DNA from: Leptolinea sp. UBA4782
Lineage (GTDB): Bacteria > Chloroflexota > Anaerolineae > Anaerolineales > Anaerolineaceae
Length of the DNA stretch: 64,000 bases
NCBI GenBank assembly: GCA_002403095.1
Contig: DHHC01000019.1
Location: 1-64,000 of the forward strand
Direction of reading: 5' to 3'
Part shown: positions 24,958 through 33,949 of the stretch, piece by piece
Position numbering within the stretch: position 1 is the stretch's first letter
Layout: each line of letters begins with the position of its first letter
Notes under the pieces: generated by a model
What the model was told of the DNA's origin: nothing
What the model saw: only the letters and a program-made list of their open reading frames with translations
Database searches by the model: none
Made by a program: the position numbers and the translations under genes

Positions 24958-27825
24958 ATGATAACCCGCCGAATTCTCACTGTAACAATTTTCATTTTAC
25001 TTGCCCTGCTGATTTCCTCATGCAGCGTGTTTCAGTCTTCCAGTCAGGAGACCCCCTTGCCTGGCAGTACCGGCACAATTGAAGCTGTACCGGTAAATCC
25101 TGCCTGGGATGAAGTCCTCAAGCAGGCGTTGATGCAGTCCATTGAAGGGCGGGACGATGTGATTGCTTTTCTGATTTACCAGGTCAATGTGGAACGCTTT
25201 GCTTACAGCAATGACGGTGTGTATGCGCTGCTGTGGCTGTCATTTACCGATTTCGAAACCAGCGAGGTGATCCCCGCAGAGACCGCACTTGCCATCGCCC
25301 AGCGCGTCCGGGGTGATGGAACTGCGGTTGGTGATTGGAAAATCGTTATCCAGGCAGACAGTGAATGGAATTCCACTATCAGTAAGCTGTCGGATGAACT
25401 CCTCAACCCTGAGATGAAAAGCCGTTATGTATCCAAGGAGCAAAGCCTGCAGAAAGCACCGCCCCTGACCGGTTACCGCCTGCCTTACCCGCCCAACCGG
25501 GCTGTGCGCCTGACCGGCAGTATTGGGCATGTGTTTGTATACAAAACCTGCCCGGATACCTGCCTGTACGCTTTCGATTTTGCCGACGGTACAAATTTTC
25601 CCGTGTTGGCAGCTAAAGGCGGAAGGGTGAAATATGCCGTCTGGCGCTACCCAGACAATTACCACGAAAAAGCCAATTATATTGTCCTGGAAGACACCTC
25701 AACCACCCCAACTACCTACCAGCTGTATTACCACCTGGCATATGACAGCATCCCGGCGAAATTCCGTACTGCCGGGGCAATCGTTTCCCAGGGCGACCTG
25801 ATCGCATATGCCGATAACACCGGACCCAGTTCTGGATCTCACTTGCATTTCATGGTTCACACCACAACCAACCAGATGTGGGGAACATCAGTAGACATTC
25901 TGTTTGATGATGTCACCGTAAACAGCGGGAGACCACGCACCTGTACTGAATCCAGCAAATTCCCCAACTACGGCGCACAATGCGTTGCGGCGGATAAGTA
26001 TTACTCACAGAATTACGGGGATAGTGAGCTTCCTACCGGCGATATTACCTCCCCTGCACCAGATTCCGTTGTAAAGACCAGCCTGCTCACTGTAGAAGGC
26101 TTTGGCAAGGACAACTCCGGTGTGGCATCCATGCAGCTGTTCCTGAAGATCGGAGATACATGGGGCCCTTACGGTCCGGTCATCACCTCCTCGCCTTTCA
26201 GCACCCAGCTTGACCTTTGCCAGGCTGGCGTCCACTTGGGACAATTCAAACTCGGATTGAAGGTTATCGACTACGCCGGGAACGAATCGAAGATGATGGG
26301 CAACCGCTTTTTAAATATGAAGTATGACTGCTTTGCACCTACATCTACACCAACAGAGATCCCCACTTCCACACCAACCATCACACCAACCCCAACGAAT
26401 ACACCGCTGCCAACTGCCACCGCAACACCAGTACCGACTGTAACAGCGTCACCTACCGCTGTAGTCTGCATGCCCGGTTCTTACCAGGTTGCGGTTTACC
26501 CGGCGGTCAATTACGGCGGAAATTGCCTGACACTCGGCATGGGAGAATACAGCAGCCTGAACGGGCTTAACCCGCTGGATGATGACACGGTTGAAGCCAT
26601 TACCATAGGCGCCGATGTGATGGTGGTGGCGTACAATGACACCAGTTTCCGTGGTGACCAGATTATCTTAAAGGAACCAGCCGCAGATCTGGCTTCAAGA
26701 ACCGGTACAGGCGGGTGGATCAGGTCATTCAAGGTAGTTCCACGGACCGACACACCCTCATCTCCAGTAATCAATCTGCCTGCAGACCAGCTCGAGCGCT
26801 CTGCCACCATATCTGATCCGATTACCATAACCTGGCTGGAATCAAACGGAGCAGAAGAGTATTCAGCAAAACTGGATGGACCTGGAGGCTTTTCGCGTTC
26901 TCTTGGCTGGCAACCCGGCCGCACCTGGGTTGTTGGACTCCTTCCTGAGGGTGAATACCAGGTGACGGTCAAAGCCCGCAACCTGGCGGGAGTATCTGAA
27001 AGCGCGGTGACTTTCAATGTTTTTGAACTTATCCAGCTGCCGGTCACAAGCATGCAAACCCAGCCTCTGTTCAGCCAATCCACGCTGTTGAAACTGGAAT
27101 GGAGTGTTGAAAAGGGAGATGTGCTCATCGGGTCTTATGAAATGCAGTATGCCCGTGATGGCGGGGATTGGGTCAATTGGGAGCAGCCCATTGCAGGGGA
27201 TAGCAGTTCCCTGTGGTTCTTTGGCGAAATGGGACATACCTACCAGTTCCGCATGCGGGCAATTGATGCAGATGGAAACCGGGAAGAATTTCCGGTTGAA
27301 CCGCAATTATTTACAAGCATCGCCAGTGATTGCGCGGGCGACGAATATGAAAACCCCGACCCGGGAGACGATACCCTGGAAGGAGCCACACCGCTGGAGA
27401 TCAGCCAGCCTCAGGTACATACGTTTTGCGGGTATTCGGATTATGACTGGCTGGTCTTTGCAGCCAATGGCGGTGATAAATACCGCATTACCGCCAAACC
27501 ACTGGGCGGGAATGCCGCTGCTGCGTTTTTCCTGTATGATCCCTTAGGAGACGCAGTGCTGGGTGAAGGAAAACCAACTGATTTCAACCAGGAATCTGTA
27601 CTGGAATGGGAAGCCCCGCAGGATGGGTTATACATATTGCAGGTAAGGCCCCTGGACAGCCGCCTGGCAGGGGATGCTGCCAGCTACGAGATAAAAGCCG
27701 ATAAGATCCTGCAGTTAAAGCCAGTAACCTACACCTGCACGGCATTGCTTCTTCCGCTGGTCTGGTTCGTGGTAAAGATGTACGCAAAAGTACGAAACCG
27801 CCTGCGCGAAGACGACTACCTGTAA
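24958..27825 (+). CDS. Large multidomain lipoprotein with degenerate M23 (LytM-like) domain
   Basis: This 955-residue extracytoplasmic protein has a signal peptide with lipobox ISSC (Cys22). An M23-like domain follows (about 185-320), with YAFDFADG (Asp207), YYHL and HLHF (His295, His297). The first zinc-ligand His of the canonical HxxxD is Leu203 here, so peptidase activity is uncertain. Next come an Ig-like segment, a Thr/Pro linker (26337-26460), a beta/gamma-crystallin-like domain (VAVYPAVNYGGNCLTLGMGEYSS...FRGDQI), fibronectin-type repeats and a pre-peptidase-like C-terminal domain. A final hydrophobic segment (LLLPLVWFVVKMY) precedes a basic tail. It may act on or bind the cell envelope. 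Confidence 0.8.
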   Translation: MITRRILTVTIFILLALLISSCSVFQSSSQETPLPGSTGTIEAVPVNPAWDEVLKQALMQSIEGRDDVIAFLIYQVNVERFAYSNDGVYALLWLSFTDFETSEVIPAETALAIAQRVRGDGTAVGDWKIVIQADSEWNSTISKLSDELLNPEMKSRYVSKEQSLQKAPPLTGYRLPYPPNRAVRLTGSIGHVFVYKTCPDTCLYAFDFADGTNFPVLAAKGGRVKYAVWRYPDNYHEKANYIVLEDTSTTPTTYQLYYHLAYDSIPAKFRTAGAIVSQGDLIAYADNTGPSSGSHLHFMVHTTTNQMWGTSVDILFDDVTVNSGRPRTCTESSKFPNYGAQCVAADKYYSQNYGDSELPTGDITSPAPDSVVKTSLLTVEGFGKDNSGVASMQLFLKIGDTWGPYGPVITSSPFSTQLDLCQAGVHLGQFKLGLKVIDYAGNESKMMGNRFLNMKYDCFAPTSTPTEIPTSTPTITPTPTNTPLPTATATPVPTVTASPTAVVCMPGSYQVAVYPAVNYGGNCLTLGMGEYSSLNGLNPLDDDTVEAITIGADVMVVAYNDTSFRGDQIILKEPAADLASRTGTGGWIRSFKVVPRTDTPSSPVINLPADQLERSATISDPITITWLESNGAEEYSAKLDGPGGFSRSLGWQPGRTWVVGLLPEGEYQVTVKARNLAGVSESAVTFNVFELIQLPVTSMQTQPLFSQSTLLKLEWSVEKGDVLIGSYEMQYARDGGDWVNWEQPIAGDSSSLWFFGEMGHTYQFRMRAIDADGNREEFPVEPQLFTSIASDCAGDEYENPDPGDDTLEGATPLEISQPQVHTFCGYSDYDWLVFAANGGDKYRITAKPLGGNAAAAFFLYDPLGDAVLGEGKPTDFNQESVLEWEAPQDGLYILQVRPLDSRLAGDAASYEIKADKILQLKPVTYTCTALLLPLVWFVVKMYAKVRNRLREDDYL

Positions 27826-27864
27826 AAAGCGGCAGCAATAGACTGGCTAAGCACAGGGCTGTGA

Positions 27865-27870
27865 TACAAT
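27865..27870 (+). promoter_or_regulatory. Extended -10 of the DMT transporter gene
   Basis: TGATACAAT ends 8 nt before the ATG at 27879 and there is no ribosome site, so this is probably another leaderless mRNA. No convincing -35 is seen. Confidence 0.45.
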
Positions 27871-27878
27871 TCCGGCTC

Positions 27879-28769
27879 ATGAACAAGAGCAAGGTTCTCC
27901 CTTACCTGGCGCTGCTTGGCTGTGTGCTGGCGTTATCCCTATCTTCGCTGTTCATCCGGCTGGCGGAAGCATCACCCCTGGTGACCACCTTCTACCGGAT
28001 GGCGATTGCCGCCCTGGTATTCACCCCTTTCGGGATTCATTCACTCAAAAGGCAGACAAGACTCAAGCCCGCACACCTGCTTTTCCCTATCCTAGCAGGC
28101 GGGTTATCTGCTTTCGACCACGCTACCTGGGGATTCTCGATTATGCTCACCCGGGTTGCCAATGCGACATTACTGAACAATATAGCCCCCTTATGGGTGG
28201 CGCTGGTCGCCTGGCTTGTATGGAAGCGCAAGCCATCTTCACGGTTCTGGATTGGTTTGCTCTTTACCATGGCGGGCGCTACCGTGGTGCTCGGTTATGA
28301 CATGCTGATGCATCCAACGCTGACCTACGGTGATCTGCTGGCGGTGCTGTCCAGCTTCTTCTATGCCGGGTATTACCTGGTAACCGAACGCGGCCGGATT
28401 GTCCTGCCTGCTATCACGTATGTCTGGCTGGCTACCACCTCAACTGCGGTGGTCCTGCTGGCAGCCAACCTGGTTTCCGGTCAAAGCCTGGCTGGCTATC
28501 CCCTCAATACCTACCTGGTTTTCCTGGCTGCCGGGTTAATTTCCCAGGCAGGTGGGTATTTCTCGATTGTGTATGCGCTCGGGCACCTTTCTGCAGCGGT
28601 TGTTTCTCCCACCATGATCGCCCAGCCCGTACTCACAGCTTTGCTGGCAATCCCGATCCTGGGAGAGTCACTCTTTCCCGGTCAGCTGATCGGCGGGGTG
28701 GTTGTGCTCCTGGGGATATTCCTGGTCAATACTGCACCTCCACAGCCACGCAAGCTTGTCGCTGATTAA
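27879..28769 (+). CDS. EamA/DMT-family transporter
   Basis: This drug/metabolite transporter has about 296 residues and two EamA repeats of five membrane segments each. The first contains LALSLSSLFIRLAEASPLVTTFYRMAIAALVFTP. The second contains SPTMIAQPVLTALLAIPILGESLFPGQLIGGVVVLLGIFLVN, the typical family C terminus. Such carriers export metabolites or amino acids; the substrate is unknown. The start is placed at ATG 27879, since the in-frame GTG at 27861 lies inside the predicted -10. It converges on the acyltransferase-like gene with a 4-bp overlap. Confidence 0.85.
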   Translation: MNKSKVLPYLALLGCVLALSLSSLFIRLAEASPLVTTFYRMAIAALVFTPFGIHSLKRQTRLKPAHLLFPILAGGLSAFDHATWGFSIMLTRVANATLLNNIAPLWVALVAWLVWKRKPSSRFWIGLLFTMAGATVVLGYDMLMHPTLTYGDLLAVLSSFFYAGYYLVTERGRIVLPAITYVWLATTSTAVVLLAANLVSGQSLAGYPLNTYLVFLAAGLISQAGGYFSIVYALGHLSAAVVSPTMIAQPVLTALLAIPILGESLFPGQLIGGVVVLLGIFLVNTAPPQPRKLVAD

Positions 28770-29461
28770 TCAGCCTGGCGATTCTCAGCTTTGAAGTATA
28801 GTTTCTGCATTTCCTCTTCAATAGGGTACCTGGCTTGAATTAAGTCCTGGCGGGGAGAGCTGGTAAATGCCAATTCAATTGGCTCACCGATCAGGATCTG
28901 TTTACTTTTCGCATGCACAAGGGTAGGGATGATAGGCAAGCCTTTGCCTGTTTTTCGGCGGTAAATCTGGCAAAGCCAGGTATAACCGGTAGAAAGCGGG
29001 CGGATGCCCGTTACCGGATCCGGTTTTTCCAGTGGTTTTTCAGGGAAGATGAGCAGCCACTTTCCATCCAGAAGAAGTTGGATGCTGCGTGTAAACGCCT
29101 GGCGGATGGATGTCACCTGCGTATTAACCGGGATTCCATCCAATCCGTTTAGCAACCAGGCGGCAATCCTTCCCACTACCTTCGCTGTCAGCCGACCGAG
29201 CCGGCCATGCAGTTTCCAGACCGGTTCGATAAAATCCTGGTATAGGTACTCAGGGGCTTTCTCAGCCTCCATCATATCGGTGATGATCCACGGATAAAGC
29301 TGGATGGGGAAGGTGATCATCATGGCAATCGGGCCAACTTCGCCGAGGTGGTTGGCAATCACAATTGCTGGACCTTTTTCTGGAAGGTTTTCCCTGCCAA
29401 CCAACTTAAAACGCAAAGGAGCCCCAGCCGCCTTGACCAAAAATACCAGTAACTTACTCAT
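28766..29461 (-). CDS. PlsC-like acyltransferase with altered catalytic motifs
   Basis: This 231-residue membrane-associated protein resembles 1-acylglycerol-3-phosphate acyltransferases: LVGRENLPEKGPAIVIANHLGEVGPIAM and later LLIFPEKPLEKPD, then GLPIIPTLVH. In PlsC, motif I is NHxxxxD and motif III is FPEGTRS. Here the Asp position is Gly (NHLGEVG) and the FPE block continues KPLEKPD. It may use a different acyl acceptor or be catalytically impaired. It is divergent from the sigma-factor operon, with an AT-rich 163-bp gap between them. Confidence 0.7.
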   Translation of the reverse strand: MSKLLVFLVKAAGAPLRFKLVGRENLPEKGPAIVIANHLGEVGPIAMMITFPIQLYPWIITDMMEAEKAPEYLYQDFIEPVWKLHGRLGRLTAKVVGRIAAWLLNGLDGIPVNTQVTSIRQAFTRSIQLLLDGKWLLIFPEKPLEKPDPVTGIRPLSTGYTWLCQIYRRKTGKGLPIIPTLVHAKSKQILIGEPIELAFTSSPRQDLIQARYPIEEEMQKLYFKAENRQAD

Positions 29462-29502
29462 CCCACAACCCCAACTTCAGAATAACGAGCATCCTTCATT
29501 AC

Positions 29503-29516
29503 ACAAATATATTTGT
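29503..29516. promoter_or_regulatory. Perfect palindrome between acyltransferase and sigma genes
   Basis: ACAAATATATTTGT is a fully self-complementary 14-bp site in the intergenic region of the divergent pair. It is a possible operator; no cognate regulator is known. Confidence 0.4.
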
Positions 29517-29624
29517 AACAGAAAATCACCCAGTTTTTCAATCACATTCTCTCTTACAATAATAATGACAAAATTATGCAACGAATCGGAATTTTTTGCG
29601 TATATTGAGTAGAACATCTCAGAT

Positions 29625-30227
29625 ATGGAGAATGGTGTGGCCAACGACCAGCCGGAATGGCTAAGCAGGGCACTCAAAGGAGATCAAGAAGCGTTCAGCC
29701 TGCTGGTAGAGACTTACCAGCGGCCGGTCTACAACCTTTGTTACCGTATGCTTGGTGATCCCGCTGAGGCTGAAGATGCCGCCCAGGATACTTTCTGGAG
29801 GGCATTCCAGCACTTAAACCGGTATGACCCCGCCCGGCCTTTCATGACCTGGCTGCTTTCGATCGCTGCGCATTTCTGTATTGACCTGCAGCGTAAAAAG
29901 CGGATGCCCCGGTTCTCCATTGACCTGGTGGTCGAAGAGATGCTACCGGATCCGGCTCCCGGACCGGAAAAAACCGCCAGCCAGAAGGAAGAAAACCAGA
30001 TCCTTCATGCTGTGCTTGGCAAAATGAAACCGGAGGACCGTGCCGTGATTGTTTTGCGTTACTGGTATCAAATGCCCGAGGAGGAGATCGCACAGGCGCT
30101 TTCAACCACGGTGAGTTCAGTCAAGAGCCGTCTGCACCGCGCCAGGTTGATGATCGCCGAACAATACCAGGTACCATCAGCGATGCCCGCCAATGGAGGT
30201 AAGTATTATGAACCATCACCCTTATGA
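29625..30227 (+). CDS. ECF-type RNA polymerase sigma factor
   Basis: This 200-residue sigma70-family factor has region 2 (LVETYQRPVYNLCYRMLGDPAEAEDAAQDTFWRAFQHLNRYDPARPFMTWLLSIAAHFCID) and region 4 (LGKMKPEDRAVIVLRYWYQMPEEEIAQALSTTVSSVKSRLHRARLMI), with no region 3, as in ECF sigmas. It directs RNA polymerase to a small regulon, usually envelope stress. A TATATT at 29601-29606 is a plausible -10. Its last 20 bp overlap the start of the zinc-finger protein gene, the usual arrangement with a cognate anti-sigma factor. Confidence 0.93.
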   Translation: MENGVANDQPEWLSRALKGDQEAFSLLVETYQRPVYNLCYRMLGDPAEAEDAAQDTFWRAFQHLNRYDPARPFMTWLLSIAAHFCIDLQRKKRMPRFSIDLVVEEMLPDPAPGPEKTASQKEENQILHAVLGKMKPEDRAVIVLRYWYQMPEEEIAQALSTTVSSVKSRLHRARLMIAEQYQVPSAMPANGGKYYEPSPL

Positions 30228-30774
30228 AGAGTGGATCCTCAGTGATGAAACCCTGAGCCCAGCTGAAAATGCCAGCGTGCAGGAACACCTGGCAGCCTGC
30301 CCCGAATGCCGGCAGTTAAAAACCCGCTGGGAGGCAGCAAAACTGCAGATCAACAGGGCAGGATTGGCAGCACCGGCAACAGGCTTTACCATGCGCTGGC
30401 AAAAGAACCTGCCTGATCGCATCAGCCAGTTGGAAACCCAATCGGCGCGCCGTTTCCTGTTTATTATCCTGGCTTGTTCCGCAGCCATGCTGGCAGGCTG
30501 GGTTTTCACCTGGCTGCTGAACAACCCGACAGCAAGTATCGCAACATCCCTGATCAAATTAACCGCCAATGCAATCCTGGTCTTCCAGGGTATCAAATTC
30601 ATGGTGTTCCCTGCCCTCAGGTCAATCCCGCTGGTTTATATCCTGGCAGGTATTTCTATAGCCGGCACCACCGCCCTGATGCTTTCTGCGGTATGGGCTG
30701 GGGCGATCTGGCATTATGTATTCCGCAAGCCCCAAAGTTTGGAATTAGTAAAAGAGGGAGAAAAAAACAAATGA
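30208..30774 (+). CDS. Membrane-bound zinc-finger anti-sigma factor
   Basis: This 188-residue protein starts with an anti-sigma zinc finger of the ZAS type (EHLAACPEC, His-x3-Cys-x2-Cys near residues 27-34), which normally clamps the sigma factor. Two hydrophobic segments follow (FLFIILACSAAMLAGWVFTWLL and LVYILAGISIAGTTALMLSAVWAG) and place it in the membrane. The start ATG at 30208 has GGAGGT 7 nt upstream. It overlaps the sigma gene by 20 bp and the next gene by 4 bp (ATGA), which implies fixed stoichiometry. Confidence 0.88.
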   Translation: MNHHPYEEWILSDETLSPAENASVQEHLAACPECRQLKTRWEAAKLQINRAGLAAPATGFTMRWQKNLPDRISQLETQSARRFLFIILACSAAMLAGWVFTWLLNNPTASIATSLIKLTANAILVFQGIKFMVFPALRSIPLVYILAGISIAGTTALMLSAVWAGAIWHYVFRKPQSLELVKEGEKNK

Positions 30775-31898
30775 AAACAATAAGGTCAATTCTTCTTAGC
30801 CTATTCATTACCTGTGGATTGCTGTTCACCGTTATCATGCCGGTCCATGCCCAATCGCAGGAATGCGATTCGGTGGTGCTGGGCGATTCCTGCGTTGTAC
30901 CGGATGGTCAGACATTCAATGGCGATATGGTGGTCTTCGGCGGAATGGTAACCCTGGAACAGGGAGCAACCGTTGACGGAGACCTGGCCCTGACTGGCGG
31001 TTCTTTGGAAGTGTATGGAACCCTGAACGGAGACCTGGTGTCTACCGGCGGTTTTGTTCACCTGCATGATGGTGCTGTGATTAATGGCGATATCACCCGC
31101 ATTGGTGGTAACCTGGTACAGGATGCCGGTGCAGAGGTTAACGGCAACATCATCACCACCACCAATTCCGGGATCAACGTCCCCAAGGATGGCTTAGACT
31201 TTTCCCGGTTGCGTGAAGCATTCAAACCGATCCGCAACTTTTTCGGGTCAATTTTCCAGGCTCTGGCATTTGCGATCATAGCCATCATCGTGGCACTGGT
31301 TGCACCGAAAGGTACAGACCGGCTTTCAAAAACCATCCGCGGCAACTTTGCGCTCTGTTTGGGCATGGGTGCCCTGGGTTTCCTGGTAGTCTTTTTGGGA
31401 AGTATCCTGTTCACCATCACAATAATCGGTATCCCACTTGCCATCCTGGTCTTGATAACCTTCAGTATTATGCTGGTTTTTGGCTGGATCGGCCTGGGGC
31501 TGGAACTGGGCAGAAGGATGGAAAAGCTTTTCAAAACCACCTGGAGCAGCTCGATTGCTACCGGCCTGGGAACCCTTACCCTCTCCTTGGCAATGGCATT
31601 GATCGGATGGATACCCTGCCTGGGCTGGCTGGTGGTAACCCTGGTGGCAATGACAGGTTTTGGCAGCGTAGTGCTGACCAGGTTTGGCACACGGCTGCCT
31701 GACAGCATTCATCCTGACCAACCAACCCCGCCTGCAGGACCGGGCAACGCAGTGGCAGTAGCACAAGAATCAGCAAGCAGCCATCCTGCAGGAGAAGTCC
31801 AAACCCTGGATGAAGAGGATGTCAAGAAAGTGGTGAGCAGCTCTGACTGGAAATCAGAAGGACCTGACCAAAACGATCCGCTGCCGCCTGCAGGATGA
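30771..31898 (+). CDS. Bactofilin-like beta-helix protein with membrane segments
   Basis: This 375-residue protein has a signal sequence (about 1-27). A right-handed beta-helix-like repeat region follows (about 38-125; repeated NGDxxxxGGxVTxxxGAxVDGD turns) similar to polymer-forming or bactofilin folds. Four hydrophobic segments come next (about 160-305) and then an acidic, proline-rich tail. Similar proteins are usually called polymer-forming cytoskeletal proteins. Coupled by ATGA to the anti-sigma gene, it is likely a target or sensor in the same envelope response. The exact role is unknown. Confidence 0.8.
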   Translation: MKTIRSILLSLFITCGLLFTVIMPVHAQSQECDSVVLGDSCVVPDGQTFNGDMVVFGGMVTLEQGATVDGDLALTGGSLEVYGTLNGDLVSTGGFVHLHDGAVINGDITRIGGNLVQDAGAEVNGNIITTTNSGINVPKDGLDFSRLREAFKPIRNFFGSIFQALAFAIIAIIVALVAPKGTDRLSKTIRGNFALCLGMGALGFLVVFLGSILFTITIIGIPLAILVLITFSIMLVFGWIGLGLELGRRMEKLFKTTWSSSIATGLGTLTLSLAMALIGWIPCLGWLVVTLVAMTGFGSVVLTRFGTRLPDSIHPDQPTPPAGPGNAVAVAQESASSHPAGEVQTLDEEDVKKVVSSSDWKSEGPDQNDPLPPAG

Positions 31899-31945
31899 TG
31901 GCAAGAACCGGACCATGGATAATTAAGAGGTTAACAGGAGGTAAT

Positions 31946-32800
31946 ATGAAAAGACTGGTTGTAATATCATTGCTGCTCATCCTGGCGTTGACCAGCCTGG
32001 CTTGTTTCAGGCTGCCGTTCCAATTCTCAGAACCCGGTGACACGAAAGTAATGGAGATAAACGAAGCACATTCAACGGGATCGCCTGTAGCCCTAACCTT
32101 AATGATGGGTGGCGGAAAAGTCTCCATCCAACCCGGAGCGCAAAACCTGGTGGAGGGGACAGTTAAATACAACTTTGATGCCTGGAAACCGGTGATCGAA
32201 CGGGGTTTGGCTTCATTGACAATCAGGCAAACCTTTGACCTGAAGGACGTACCCTTTGACCTCAATGATAGTGTGAACGAATGGGACCTCAAGCTTGGTT
32301 TGAAACCGATGGACCTGACCATAAATGGCGGCGCTTACGAGGCAAATTTTGAACTGGGCGGTTTGGCATTAACCAGGCTGAGGATCAGTGAAGGCGCCTC
32401 AAGTACTGAGGTGCATTTTTCACAACCTAACCCTGAAGTAATGGAAAAATTTAGCTTCAATACCGGGGCTTCCCAGGTTAAGCTAATCGGGCTGGCAAAT
32501 GCCAACCCGAAGGAGATTGCCTTTTCAAGCGGCGCAGGCGCTTACACCCTAGATTTCAGCGGCGAGTTGCGCCAGGATATCGAAGTGACCATAAATTCTG
32601 CCATCAGTGATGTAAAAATCATCGTTCCGGCAGGCACCCATTGCCAGGTAGATGTTACTGAAGGCGTCAGCAATGTCAACATCACCGGTACCTGGACGAA
32701 CCAGGACCAGGTCTACTCAACCGGGGGTGATGGTTACACGATCCATATCACCATCCAGATGGGACTGGGAAATGTTGAATTGATCCAGGAAGGGGAGTAA
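31946..32800 (+). CDS. Toast-rack/DUF4097-like lipoprotein
   Basis: This 284-residue secreted lipoprotein has a signal peptide with lipobox SLAC (about residue 20). The rest is repeated beta-strands typical of toast-rack and adhesin-like DUF4097 domains: LMMGGGKVSIQPGAQNLVEGTVKYN, SFNTGASQVKLIGLANANPKEIAFSSGAGAYTLDFSG, VTINSAISDVKIIVPAGTHCQVDV. A strong CAGGAGGT site precedes the ATG at 31946. It is the fourth gene of the sigma operon and is placed at the cell surface. Function is not known beyond the fold. Confidence 0.82.
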   Translation: MKRLVVISLLLILALTSLACFRLPFQFSEPGDTKVMEINEAHSTGSPVALTLMMGGGKVSIQPGAQNLVEGTVKYNFDAWKPVIERGLASLTIRQTFDLKDVPFDLNDSVNEWDLKLGLKPMDLTINGGAYEANFELGGLALTRLRISEGASSTEVHFSQPNPEVMEKFSFNTGASQVKLIGLANANPKEIAFSSGAGAYTLDFSGELRQDIEVTINSAISDVKIIVPAGTHCQVDVTEGVSNVNITGTWTNQDQVYSTGGDGYTIHITIQMGLGNVELIQEGE

Positions 32801-33949
32801 TCAGCGCTTGCGGAAAAGCAGCCCCAGCAGGCTGCCAGCCAGGGCGAGCGCTGCGCTGAGATAGAACACCGGGTTAAACCCGTACAGGTCTGCCAGTTTG
32901 CCGCTCAAGAGGGTACCCAACGCGCCGCTGGCAAAGATGAAACCCAGCGTCAGGCCGGATGCCAGACCAACACCAACTGTGAATAAGTGCTGTGCAATGA
33001 CAATGATAGCGTTAAAACAAGAACTGGTGAGAAAGCCCGAAAGCGGTACCAGTACATACAACCACCAGGAGTAGTTAGCTAAAGGGATGAGCAAGAACGG
33101 GATAGCCCCCAGCCCCAGCCCGAAAAAGATCACGCGCCATTTCCCAAACTTGTCAGCAGCTCTTCCCCCAAATAATGTACCAACAGCAGATCCACCGCTA
33201 AACAGAGAAATCATTACCCCATAACTGGCTGGCTGCCAGCCAGCGTCGCTCAGGTATTTTGGCAAAAAAACCGACATGTTCTGCTGCGCCCACGATTGAA
33301 AAGCAGCCAGGGCAATCAGGGCAATGATCATGCCTGCCCCTTGTTTTTCTATTGCAACCGCCTCAGCCTTCGGCCCATTTGTAGTGGAGAAATAATTCTT
33401 CAACCGGAAAGCCAAACCGGCAACCGGGAAAGCGGCAACAGCCAGGACAGCCAACCCGCGCAGCCCCCAGGTTTGCAGCAGGATACCAGCCAGGATTGGA
33501 CCAATAAAGTAACCTAACGAGCCAAACAGCGAGAACATCGAGGAAGCGGTGGTTTCCTGCCCCTTGAGTTTTAAACGCCCAATCATGGTCGCCTGTGCTA
33601 TCCCCGAGGGATGCACTGCCCCGGAACCCAGGCTGCCGATGATCAGGAAAACCAGCGAGCTTTCACCCGGGATCAATACTGCCAGGCTGAGGAAAACCGT
33701 CATCCAGGCAACACCGCCTGAGACTACCCAGCGGGTGCCGATACGGTCGCTGAAGTAACCAAATATCGGCTGAGAGAGCGACCCGAAAATGACATAAATG
33801 GTGCTGACCACTCCAATCATGGCATTGGTCAACCCCAATGGCTCACTCAGGTAAGTGATAATAAGGCTCCGCAGACTGTTGATCATATCTACGGTGAAAT
33901 GGCCCAGCACAACAGCCAGGAAGTAGGGATCTGAGAAAAGGGAGGTCAT
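32801..33949 (-). CDS. MFS transporter (fosmidomycin-resistance-like)
   Basis: This 382-residue major-facilitator protein has about 12 membrane segments. The N-terminal half has the A-motif-like GYFSDRIGTRWVVSGG and the second half the equivalent GGRAADKFGKWRVIFFGLG. FTVDMINSLRSLIITYL at the N terminus resembles the Fsr branch. It probably exports a small molecule. It is the last gene of the minus-strand rpsT-argS-obg-nadD run and overlaps nadD by 4 bp. It meets the toast-rack gene end to end with no gap. Confidence 0.85.
   Translation of the reverse strand: MTSLFSDPYFLAVVLGHFTVDMINSLRSLIITYLSEPLGLTNAMIGVVSTIYVIFGSLSQPIFGYFSDRIGTRWVVSGGVAWMTVFLSLAVLIPGESSLVFLIIGSLGSGAVHPSGIAQATMIGRLKLKGQETTASSMFSLFGSLGYFIGPILAGILLQTWGLRGLAVLAVAAFPVAGLAFRLKNYFSTTNGPKAEAVAIEKQGAGMIIALIALAAFQSWAQQNMSVFLPKYLSDAGWQPASYGVMISLFSGGSAVGTLFGGRAADKFGKWRVIFFGLGLGAIPFLLIPLANYSWWLYVLVPLSGFLTSSCFNAIIVIAQHLFTVGVGLASGLTLGFIFASGALGTLLSGKLADLYGFNPVFYLSAALALAGSLLGLLFRKR

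Noticed and set aside
26337..26460. Repetitive ACACCAAC-type tract, first considered as a tandem repeat or CRISPR
   Set aside because: It is in frame and encodes a Thr/Pro linker of the M23-like lipoprotein. Units are irregular, with no spacer structure.
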